From the NCBI GenBank assembly GCA_031396505.1, contig JANNKX010000099.1:1-6328 (forward strand): a DNA stretch of 6,328 nucleotides, written 5' to 3'. The notes below the pieces were generated by a model that saw nothing but the letters and a program-made list of their open reading frames with translations, had not been told where the DNA came from and made no database searches. Shown piece after piece: positions 1-5,339 of the stretch (positions within the stretch are counted from its first letter, which is position 1; every line of letters begins with the position of its first letter). Made by a program: the position numbers and the translations under genes. This stretch comes from JAAFHS01 sp031396505 (lineage in GTDB: Bacteria > Pseudomonadota > Alphaproteobacteria > Rhodobacterales > Rhodobacteraceae).

Positions 1-1098
1 CCGGTGCGGCGGGACAATGGAGGCCATCACGTCGCCCGCGGTTTGCAACCGCGGGCGGGTGACGGCCTCTTGGGCGATAAGGGCCACACGGGTTTGGTTT
101 TCATCATAGATCGCAAGGGCTTGCGCCGCATCCAATGCACCCGATTGGTGCAACAGGCGTACAGAATGCAACAGCGGATCCTGCGCCTCTTCCGCCTCGA
201 CTTCGGCGCGTGGCAGATAGGTTGTTGGCACATCCGCACCCGCGTGCCCATAAAGGCGGATGGTGCGGACGTGCAGCACGGCGGGCTTGCGCCGGGTGCG
301 GATGAACTGCGCCGCCTCAGTGGCGACGCGGTAGGTGTCATACAGATCCAGCCCGTCGCAGGCGAAATAGGCCAGCCCCGGACGGTTCTGGAAATTCGCG
401 GCAATCCAGCCCTGCGGGGTCTTGGTCGAAATCCCGATGCCATTGTCTTCGCACACAAACATCAACGGCAAGGGAATGCCCTGATAGGCGGTCCAGCCAG
501 CCGTGTTGAAGGCACCTTGCGCGGTGGAATGATTGGCCGACGCATCACCAAAGCTGCACATCACAATCGCATCATCGGGCAGGATGGCATGTTCCGGGCG
601 CATCCGCCGCGCCGCGCCGATGCTGTAGGCCGCCCCGACGGCCTTGGGCAGGTGGCTTGCGATGGTGGATGTCTGCGGTGGGATCATCAGGGCGCGCGAT
701 CCCAGCACCTTGTGCCGCCCGCCCGAAATCGGGTCTTCCGCGCTGGCCGCAAACGACAACAGCATGTCCCAGGCGATGCTTTGCCCCGGCACCTGATCCG
801 CCCGCGCAATCTGAAACGCGGCATCGCGGTAATGCAGAAAAGCCATATCCGTGGGGCGCAGGCTTGCTGCCACCGCAGCCATGCCTTCATGCCCTGACGA
901 ACCGATTGTGTAAAAACCCTGCCCTGCACGCTGTATCAGGCGGCTGGTGCGGTCCAGCGCGCGTGACAGGCAGGCCGCACGGAACAAGGCCACTGCCAGC
1001 GCCGGGGTCAGCGGGCCATCCGGCCCTTTTCCCTGCGGAAAATCACGCGCCGCCATGCGGGTGCGAAAGTTTTCATGCACAATGTCGGCGCGGTCCAT
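1..1098 (-). CDS. 2-oxo acid dehydrogenase E1, alpha region (probably fused alpha-beta), 3' end cut by window edge
   Basis: Thiamine-diphosphate-dependent E1 component, which would decarboxylate a 2-oxo acid and pass the acyl group to a lipoyl E2. The 366 visible codons are open to the left edge. Seen: an aromatic-Arg pair in HYRDAAFQ (residues 89-96), a ThDP/Mg motif starting GDASANHS (184-191) and closing at CEDNGIGIST (216-225), and RLYGHAGAD (281-289), equivalent to the GHS..D phosphorylation-loop region of E1 alpha. The ThDP motif has GDA instead of GDG and is a few residues longer than in classical E1 alpha; from memory this variant is typical of fused alpha-beta E1 proteins. The linker-like tail RPRLQTAGDVMAS (348-360) with no stop also suits a fusion, but the beta half lies outside the window. 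The start is uncertain: ATG at 1098 is the only in-frame ATG upstream of the conserved part, yet the frame stays open to a stop at 1213-1215, with a TTG at 1206. Neither start has a strong Shine-Dalgarno. The substrate (branched-chain or other) cannot be read from the sequence. Confidence 0.85.
   Translation of the reverse strand, partial: MDRADIVHENFRTRMAARDFPQGKGPDGPLTPALAVALFRAACLSRALDRTSRLIQRAGQGFYTIGSSGHEGMAAVAASLRPTDMAFLHYRDAAFQIARADQVPGQSIAWDMLLSFAASAEDPISGGRHKVLGSRALMIPPQTSTIASHLPKAVGAAYSIGAARRMRPEHAILPDDAIVMCSFGDASANHSTAQGAFNTAGWTAYQGIPLPLMFVCEDNGIGISTKTPQGWIAANFQNRPGLAYFACDGLDLYDTYRVATEAAQFIRTRRKPAVLHVRTIRLYGHAGADVPTTYLPRAEVEAEEAQDPLLHSVRLLHQSGALDAAQALAIYDENQTRVALIAQEAVTRPRLQTAGDVMASIVPPHR
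33..57. repeat. Perfect hairpin (11-bp stem, 3-nt loop) inside the E1 gene
   Basis: Two exactly complementary 11-base arms, CGCCCGCGGTT (33-43) and AACCGCGGGCG (47-57), flank the loop TGC. The stem is almost all G/C, so it would be very stable in mRNA. It encodes roughly RPRLQTAG at the end of the E1 alpha region and has no U-run beside it, so it is not a standard intrinsic terminator. Its role is unknown. It could slow translation between two domains, or it could be chance in GC-rich coding DNA. Confidence 0.75.
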
Positions 1099-1224
1099 GG
1101 CAGGCTTGGCTTTCAGTTTCGGTGCAATGTGGCAGGGATTGGGGGACTGGCCAAGCCCCGCGCGGCGACTGTGGATGGCATACCGCTTCCCATCACCGAT
1201 GAACAACGCTAGTTATCCATAAAC

Positions 1225-1243
1225 ATATGCATGGAATACATAT
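1225..1243. promoter_or_regulatory. Interrupted palindrome in the E1-LysR divergent gap, candidate LysR operator
   Basis: ATATGCAT-GGA-ATACATAT gives 8-base arms with 7 of 8 positions complementary, in an AT-rich island (about 1211-1246) between the divergent E1 and LysR genes. LysR-type regulators usually bind interrupted palindromes of T-N11-A form in such gaps and often repress themselves. The site overlaps the first codons of the LysR gene if ATG 1227 is used, which suits autoregulation or argues for a later start. No convincing -35/-10 pair could be assigned in the rest of 1099-1226. Confidence 0.4.
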
Positions 1244-2180
1244 ATTGGCCCTGTCCCGCCGCTATCTGCCATCCCTCAGCCTGCTGTCGGCATTCGAGGC
1301 CGTCGCCCGCACCGGCAGCACGCAAAGTGCCGCCGTCGAACTTGATCTGTCGCAAGGCACCGTCAGCCGCCTCGTGCAGAACCTTGAGGCGCAACTGGGC
1401 GTCACACTGTTCTTGCGCGGCGGGCGGCGGTTGCGCCCCACCGATGCCGCCCTTGCCTATGCCCGCGATGTGCGTCGCGCGATGGATGTGATTGGCAGTG
1501 CATCGCTGCGGCTGACCGCACAGCCGGGGGGTGGTGCGCTGTCACTGGCGATCCTGCCGACCTTTGGCACACATTGGCTTGCCCCCCGCCTGCCCGGCTT
1601 TCTGGCGCAACACCCGGGCATCACGATCAACCTTGGCACGCAGCTCAAACCCTTTGACTTCACAGAAACGGGCTATGACGCCGCGATCCACTATGGCACG
1701 GCCACCTGGCCGGATGCGGCGCACAGAAAGCTGTTTGACGAACGCATCATTGCCGTGTGCAGTGCTGCATTCCTTGCGCAAAACCCTGTCACGCAACCGA
1801 AAGACCTGCTGCCGCTGCCCCTGCTGCAGCTTGAATCCCGCCCTGCCGAATGGCAGGCGTGGTTTGCCCATCACGCCCTGCCCGGCACTGCCCCGCGCGG
1901 CATGCTGTTTGATCAGTTCGCCACCATGATGCAGGCCGCGATGCATGGCATTGGCGTGGCCCTGCTGCCCGCCTTTCTGGCCGCGCCCGCCTTGACCGAA
2001 GGGCGGCTTGTGCCGACATTTGGCGGTGCGGTGGCGGGAGGCGGCAGTTACTGGCTGGTCTGGCCAGAACGCCGCGCGGGGCAGGCAACCGTGATGGCCT
2101 TTGCCGAATGGCTGGTGGCCGAATTGGCGGCGCTCAGCCCGCCGTCAGATGCCGCACCACGCCGCCCATCCGTTCCGTGA
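1227..2180 (+). CDS. LysR-family transcriptional regulator (GcvA/AmpR-like)
   Basis: Cytoplasmic DNA-binding regulator of 317 residues, the usual LysR length. The N-terminal winged helix-turn-helix spans about residues 15-75 (LSLLSAFEAVARTGSTQSAAVELDLSQGTVSRLVQ..., then LGVTLFLRGGRRLRPTDA). The effector-binding periplasmic-binding-protein-like domain follows from about 103 to 300. GTHWLAPRLPGFLAQHPGI (114-132) and GYDAAIHYG (149-157) place it with the GcvA/TrpI/AmpR-like subgroup. The effector is unknown. ATG 1227 lacks a Shine-Dalgarno; TTG 1245, with GGA nine bases upstream, would give a more typical N-terminus (ALSRRYLPSLSLLSAFEAV) and is a real alternative. The gene diverges from the E1 gene, its most likely target by LysR convention, and its 3' end overlaps the convergent bhcR end by 47 bp. 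A role in glyoxylate/glycine control is possible but only guessed from position. Confidence 0.88.
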   Translation: MHGIHILALSRRYLPSLSLLSAFEAVARTGSTQSAAVELDLSQGTVSRLVQNLEAQLGVTLFLRGGRRLRPTDAALAYARDVRRAMDVIGSASLRLTAQPGGGALSLAILPTFGTHWLAPRLPGFLAQHPGITINLGTQLKPFDFTETGYDAAIHYGTATWPDAAHRKLFDERIIAVCSAAFLAQNPVTQPKDLLPLPLLQLESRPAEWQAWFAHHALPGTAPRGMLFDQFATMMQAAMHGIGVALLPAFLAAPALTEGRLVPTFGGAVAGGGSYWLVWPERRAGQATVMAFAEWLVAELAALSPPSDAAPRRPSVP

Positions 2181-2967
2181 TCGCCGCTGCCGCACGCCGT
2201 ACAATCGGGCCAAACTCGCCAATCGCATCCGTGTGAAACCGCGCCGACGGGCCCGATATGGACACGCCCGCCACCGCCTCGCCATGGATGTTGAAGATCG
2301 CAGCCCCCACACACCGCATGCCCGGATTGCGTTCCTCGTCATCCAACGACCAGCCCCGCGCCCGGATCAGATCAAGATCGCCGAACAACGCCTGCGGCGT
2401 GGTCAGCGTCCGCTGCGTGAACGCGGGCAGGCCGGTCCGCTGCAAGATACGCTCCACATCCGCCCGCCCCATCGCCGCCAGCAGCGCCTTGCCAATCCCC
2501 GATGAATGCATCGGTGCCCGCGTGCCCGGCCCAAAGAACGCCCGGATCGGTTGCGTCGTTTCCACCTGACTGACGAACACCACCTCGCCCCCGTCCGGCA
2601 CCGCGATATTCGCCGTCTCGCCCGTCTGGTCCACCAGCCCGTGCATCACATCGCGCGCCGCATCCGTCACCCGCATCCGCCGCAGGAAAGACGACCCCGT
2701 GCGAAACGCTTCCACCCCCACCGACCATTCGCTTGTCGCCTCATCAAACGCCACGAACCGCGCGGTCTGCAACGTCATCAGCAACCGGTGCGCCGATGAC
2801 GGCGGCATCCCCGATGTCAGTGCAAGTTCGGTCAGCGTCGCCTTGTCATTGCGCGCAAGTGCGGACAGCAACCCCAAAGCGCGCTCCAACGCCTGCACCG
2901 AGGTCGCCGCACCATCCGCGCCCGTGCCGCGTGGACGGCCACGGGTCTTTTTGACGATGGCATCCAT
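2134..2967 (-). CDS. bhcR: IclR-family regulator of the beta-hydroxyaspartate cycle (BhcR)
   Basis: 277-residue IclR-type regulator. A basic N-terminus (KKTRGRPRG, 6-14) precedes a winged HTH at about 23-85 (VQALERALGLLSALAR; LTELALTSGMPPSSAHRLLMTL). The effector-binding GAF-like IclR domain covers about 100-270, with the typical GTRAPMHSSGIGKALLAAM (148-166), RGWSLDDEE (204-212) and GAAIFNIHGEAVAGVSISGP (221-240). It diverges from bhcABC, as in Paracoccus denitrificans, where BhcR binds the bhc promoter region, responds to glyoxylate and is reported to activate the cluster. That role is inferred here from family and synteny. The frame is open further upstream with ATGs at 3063, 3018, 3015 and 2982, but ATG 2967 is chosen because GGAAGG lies 7 bases before it, the conserved part starts here, and the extension is AT-rich and carries operator-like repeats. 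Confidence 0.92.
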   Translation of the reverse strand: MDAIVKKTRGRPRGTGADGAATSVQALERALGLLSALARNDKATLTELALTSGMPPSSAHRLLMTLQTARFVAFDEATSEWSVGVEAFRTGSSFLRRMRVTDAARDVMHGLVDQTGETANIAVPDGGEVVFVSQVETTQPIRAFFGPGTRAPMHSSGIGKALLAAMGRADVERILQRTGLPAFTQRTLTTPQALFGDLDLIRARGWSLDDEERNPGMRCVGAAIFNIHGEAVAGVSISGPSARFHTDAIGEFGPIVRRAAAAITERMGGVVRHLTAG

Positions 2968-2974
2968 AACCAAA

Positions 2975-2980
2975 CCTTCC
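2975..2980 (-). promoter_or_regulatory. Ribosome binding site of bhcR
   Basis: GGAAGG on the minus strand, 7 bases before ATG 2967. It decides the start: the competing ATG at 2982 overlaps this site, and the more distant ATGs have no comparable signal. Confidence 0.65.
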
Positions 2981-3002
2981 ATGCTGCACTTGCACAAGCC
3001 TA

Positions 3003-3015
3003 AATAATTTTCCAT
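3003..3015 (-). promoter_or_regulatory. Inverted copy of the bhcA-proximal operator, bhcR side
   Basis: Read on the minus strand this is ATGGAAAATTATT, an exact 13-base match to plus-strand 3088-3100 in the main operator. It lacks the TTCCA right arm, reading TTTAG instead, so it is a half-conserved site. It sits 36-48 bases upstream of the bhcR start. That position suits autoregulation of bhcR or cooperative binding with the bhcA-side site about 85 bp away. Confidence 0.5.
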
Positions 3016-3035
3016 CATTCGGCAACTTGCATTTG

Positions 3036-3043
3036 TGGAAAAT
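3036..3043 (+). promoter_or_regulatory. Third TGGAAAAT half-site
   Basis: A third copy of the octamer TGGAAAAT, in the same orientation as the one at 3089-3096 and starting 53 bp (about five helical turns) before it. It also pairs with ATTTTCCA at 3007-3014 as an 8-bp inverted repeat with a 21-base spacer. Possible extra BhcR contact; weak on its own because the gap is AT-rich. Confidence 0.3.
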
Positions 3044-3051
3044 AGATAACC

Positions 3052-3064
3052 ATTGATTATCAAT
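3052..3064. promoter_or_regulatory. Perfect 13-bp palindrome in the bhcR-bhcA gap
   Basis: ATTGAT-T-ATCAAT is a perfect palindrome with 6-base arms around one central base. It lies midway between the two divergent genes and differs in sequence from the TGGAA-type operator, so it may bind a different protein. No known box is recognised with confidence. Confidence 0.4.
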
Positions 3065-3088
3065 CTATTGAATGTTAATTTTTGTAAA

Positions 3089-3103
3089 TGGAAAATTATT
3101 CCA
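3089..3103. promoter_or_regulatory. Candidate BhcR operator (IclR-box-like palindrome)
   Basis: TGGAAAATTATTCCA has perfect 5-base arms TGGAA/TTCCA around five bases. It closely resembles the well-known enterobacterial IclR box TGGAAATNATTTCCA, with identical arms and the same total length. It lies 63 bases before bhcA and just upstream of a weak candidate promoter, which suits binding by the divergently encoded IclR-family protein. Assignment to BhcR is inference. Confidence 0.6.
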
Positions 3104-3109
3104 GAAAAA

Positions 3110-3138
3110 TTGCAAATTCAATCGAATCAGGTCATGGT
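3110..3138 (+). promoter_or_regulatory. Weak candidate promoter for the bhcABC operon
   Basis: A -35-like TTGCAA (3110-3115) is followed 17 bases later by CATGGT (3133-3138), a poor -10 matching 3 of 6 consensus bases. Transcription would begin near 3145 and place the operator centre (3096) near -49. A poor -10 with an upstream operator is what an activator-dependent promoter looks like. An alternative is TTGAAT (3068-3073) with GAAAAT (3091-3096), which would put the operator on the -10 and imply repression. Confidence 0.3.
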
Positions 3139-3154
3139 CAAGGAATAACCACGC

Positions 3155-3160
3155 GAAGGA
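3155..3160 (+). promoter_or_regulatory. Ribosome binding site of bhcA
   Basis: GAAGGA, six bases before ATG 3167. It supports this start for bhcA. Confidence 0.65.
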
Positions 3161-3166
3161 AACGCC

Positions 3167-4357
3167 ATGCTTGGACAGAACCCGGTCTTCATCCCCGGTC
3201 CGACGAACATCCCCGATGCGTTGCGCGCCGCGATGGCGGTGCAGACGATTGACCATCGTGGCCCGGCCTTTGCCGATATGCTGGGGCCGTTGCTGGATGA
3301 TCTGAAGCGGGTCTTCAAAACCGAAACCGGCGGCATCGTGACGTTCCCCGCATCCGGCACTGGCGGCTGGGAGGCGGCGATCACCAACACCCTGTCGCCC
3401 GGCGATACCGTACTGGCAGCGCGCTATGGCATGTTTTCGCATCGCTGGATCGACATGTGCCAGCGTCATGGATTGATCGTCGAAATCATCGAAACGCCGT
3501 GGGGCGAAGGCGCGCCCATCGACAAGATCGAAGCGGCCTTGTCGGTCGACAAAGCGCACAAGATCAAGGCGGTTCTGGTCACGCACAACGAAACCGCAAC
3601 CGGCGTGCGCAGCGATGTGGGCGCTGTGCGCCGTGCGATGGATGCGGCATCCCACCCGGCGTTGCTGCTGGTGGACGGGGTCAGCTCCATCGCGTCGATG
3701 GATTTCCGGATGGATGAATGGGGCGTTGATGTCGCCGTGACCGGGTCGCAAAAGGGTTTTATGCTGGCGACCGGGATGGCAATCGTCGCGATCAGCCCCA
3801 AGGCCCGCGCGGCGATGGATACCGCCAAATGCCCGCGCTGTTTTTTTGATTTCCGCGACATGCTGGTGGGCAACGCCAAGGGCGCCTATCCCTATACGCC
3901 GCCGTGGCCATTGTTTGCAGGCCTGCGCGCCAGCGTGACCATGCTGCTGGACGAAGGGTTGGACAACGTCTTTGCCCGCCATCACCGCATGGCGGAAGGC
4001 ATTCGCCGCGCGGTTGGTGCATGGGGCATGTCGCTGTGTGCCACGCGCCCCGAACTGTATTCAGATACCGTCAGCACGATTGTTGTGCCAAAGGGTATGG
4101 ACAGCAAACTGTTCACCGACCACGCCTTTGCCACCTATGATCTGTCCTTCGGGGTGGGCTTGGGTGAGGTTGCGGGCCACGTGTTCCGCATCGGGCATCT
4201 GGGGGCGCTGACCGATATCATGGCGCTGTCGGGCCTTGCCGGGGCCGAAATGGCGATGGCGGATCTCGGCTATCCAATCACGCTGGGGAAAGGGGTTGCT
4301 GCGGCGCAGGAATACTATCGTGGAACCGCCACCCTTGCCCTGAAAAAGGCTGCGTGA
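3167..4357 (+). CDS. bhcA: Aspartate-glyoxylate aminotransferase BhcA
   Basis: Cytoplasmic PLP enzyme (396 residues, full length, fold type I, class V aminotransferase of the serine-glyoxylate/alanine-glyoxylate group). In the BHAC it transfers the amino group of aspartate to glyoxylate, giving glycine and oxaloacetate. Seen: N-terminal FIPGPTNIPDALR (8-20), PASGTGGWEA (61-70) for PLP phosphate contacts, VTHNETATGV (138-147), the cofactor aspartate in LLVDGVSS (D170), the Schiff-base lysine in VTGSQKGFM (K196) and the substrate-carboxylate arginine in FRIGHLG (R341). The motifs alone could fit serine-glyoxylate aminotransferase. The specific call rests on the divergent IclR regulator and on bhcB and bhcC directly downstream. 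It is first in the operon, and its stop codon is one base from the bhcB ATG. Confidence 0.93.
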   Translation: MLGQNPVFIPGPTNIPDALRAAMAVQTIDHRGPAFADMLGPLLDDLKRVFKTETGGIVTFPASGTGGWEAAITNTLSPGDTVLAARYGMFSHRWIDMCQRHGLIVEIIETPWGEGAPIDKIEAALSVDKAHKIKAVLVTHNETATGVRSDVGAVRRAMDAASHPALLLVDGVSSIASMDFRMDEWGVDVAVTGSQKGFMLATGMAIVAISPKARAAMDTAKCPRCFFDFRDMLVGNAKGAYPYTPPWPLFAGLRASVTMLLDEGLDNVFARHHRMAEGIRRAVGAWGMSLCATRPELYSDTVSTIVVPKGMDSKLFTDHAFATYDLSFGVGLGEVAGHVFRIGHLGALTDIMALSGLAGAEMAMADLGYPITLGKGVAAAQEYYRGTATLALKKAA

Positions 4358-4358
4358 C

Positions 4359-5327
4359 ATGGACGGGAACCTCCTTGATTTGCCAACCTATGCCGATGTG
4401 GCCACAGCGCACGACCGCATCCGCCCCTATATTCACCGCACGCCGATCCTGACTTCGGAAACCTTTAACGCCATGGTCGGGGCCGAGCTGTTCTTCAAAT
4501 GCGAAAATTATCAAAAGGCCGGCGCGTTCAAGGCGCGGGGTGCATCCAACGCGGTGTTTTCCCTGACCGATGCGCAAGCCGCACGCGGTGTGGCCACGCA
4601 TTCATCGGGCAACCATGGCCTGTCGCTCGCCTATGCCGCAGGGCGGCGGGGCATTCCCTGTCAGGTGGTGATGCCGCGCACAGCACCCGAACCCAAGAAG
4701 GCCGCCGTGCGCGGCTATGGTGGCACGGTGGTGGAATGCGAACCCTCAACCACCTCGCGCGAGGCGGTGTTTGCGGACGTGGTCGCCAAGACGGGTGCCG
4801 AATTCGTGCATCCCTATAACGATCCGCGCGTGATTGCGGGGCAAGGCACCTGTTCCAAGGAAATGTTCGAAGATCTGGGTGCAATGGATGCCATCATCGC
4901 CCCCATCGGTGGTGGTGGCATGATTTCGGGCACCTGCCTTGCGATGTCGCATCTGTCGCCGGGCACCAAAATCTACGCGGCCGAACCCACAGCCGCCGAT
5001 GATGCCTACCAGTCGTTCAAGACAGGGGCCATCGTCGCCTATGACGCGCCGGTCACCATCGCGGACGGGCTGAAAGTACCCTTGAAAGAACGCACCTGGC
5101 ATTTCGTGCAAAAACACGTGACGGACGTTCTGCTGGCGGATGAGGATGAAATCATCGCCGCGATGCGCCTGACGTGGGAACGCATGAAGATCGTGATAGA
5201 ACCGTCCTGCGCGGTGCCCCTTGCCGCCATCCTGCGCAACAAACATCTGTTTGCTGGCAAACGTGTCGGCGTCGTGATTACGGGCGGCAATGTCGATCTC
5301 GACAAACTGCCCTGGCTGAAATCCTGA
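4359..5327 (+). CDS. bhcB: Beta-hydroxyaspartate dehydratase BhcB
   Basis: PLP fold-type II enzyme (322 residues) of the serine/threonine dehydratase-serine racemase family. In the BHAC it removes water from beta-hydroxyaspartate to give iminosuccinate. Seen: Schiff-base lysine in KAGAFKARGA (K58), PLP-contact SSGNHG (82-87), glycine-rich phosphate loop PIGGGGMISG (182-191), divalent-metal residues in AEPTAADDAYQS (208-219; E209 and D215 by analogy with serine racemase), and the C-terminal VITGGNVDL (306-314) next to the pyridine ring. There is no C-terminal ACT domain, so it is not a biosynthetic IlvA. By sequence alone it could be threonine dehydratase or serine racemase; the operon decides. 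The ATG follows the bhcA stop by one base, with AAGG nine bases upstream inside bhcA, indicating translational coupling. Confidence 0.93.
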   Translation: MDGNLLDLPTYADVATAHDRIRPYIHRTPILTSETFNAMVGAELFFKCENYQKAGAFKARGASNAVFSLTDAQAARGVATHSSGNHGLSLAYAAGRRGIPCQVVMPRTAPEPKKAAVRGYGGTVVECEPSTTSREAVFADVVAKTGAEFVHPYNDPRVIAGQGTCSKEMFEDLGAMDAIIAPIGGGGMISGTCLAMSHLSPGTKIYAAEPTAADDAYQSFKTGAIVAYDAPVTIADGLKVPLKERTWHFVQKHVTDVLLADEDEIIAAMRLTWERMKIVIEPSCAVPLAAILRNKHLFAGKRVGVVITGGNVDLDKLPWLKS

Positions 5328-5332
5328 AGGAG
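5327..5332 (+). promoter_or_regulatory. Ribosome binding site of bhcC
   Basis: AAGGAG, seven bases before ATG 5340. Its first base is the last base of the bhcB stop codon, so bhcC has its own strong ribosome entry site within the 12-base gap. Confidence 0.7.
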
Positions 5333-5339
5333 AAAACCC

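Noticed and set aside
4..897. Long plus-strand open frame (297 codons) opposite the E1 gene
   Set aside because: It is antisense to a frame showing clear E1 motifs (GDASANHS, CEDNGIGIST) and has no recognisable protein features; GC-rich shadow frame.
3007..3043. ATTTTCCA...TGGAAAAT as a transcription terminator hairpin
   Set aside because: The 21-base loop, AT-rich stem, lack of a U-run and location in a divergent promoter gap do not fit a terminator.
2968..3063. N-terminal extension of BhcR by up to 32 residues from ATG 3063
   Set aside because: The extension is AT-rich, contains operator-like repeats and lacks IclR homology, while ATG 2967 has GGAAGG at 7 bases.
3841..3847. Run of seven T inside bhcA as a possible frameshift or slippage site
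   Set aside because: The bhcA frame is intact on both sides, with K196 upstream and R341 downstream of the run; simply Phe-Phe codons.
3065..3985. Minus-strand open frame of 306 codons opposite bhcA
   Set aside because: Shadow of bhcA, rich in His/Arg/Gln with no domain signature, and beginning inside bhcA coding sequence.
3167..4357. BhcA as a serine-cycle serine-glyoxylate aminotransferase
   Set aside because: No serine-cycle genes nearby; the adjacent bhcB, bhcC and divergent IclR gene match the BHAC arrangement.
4359..5327. BhcB as threonine dehydratase IlvA or serine racemase
   Set aside because: Motifs are shared across the family and there is no ACT domain; operon context with BhcA and BhcC is decisive.
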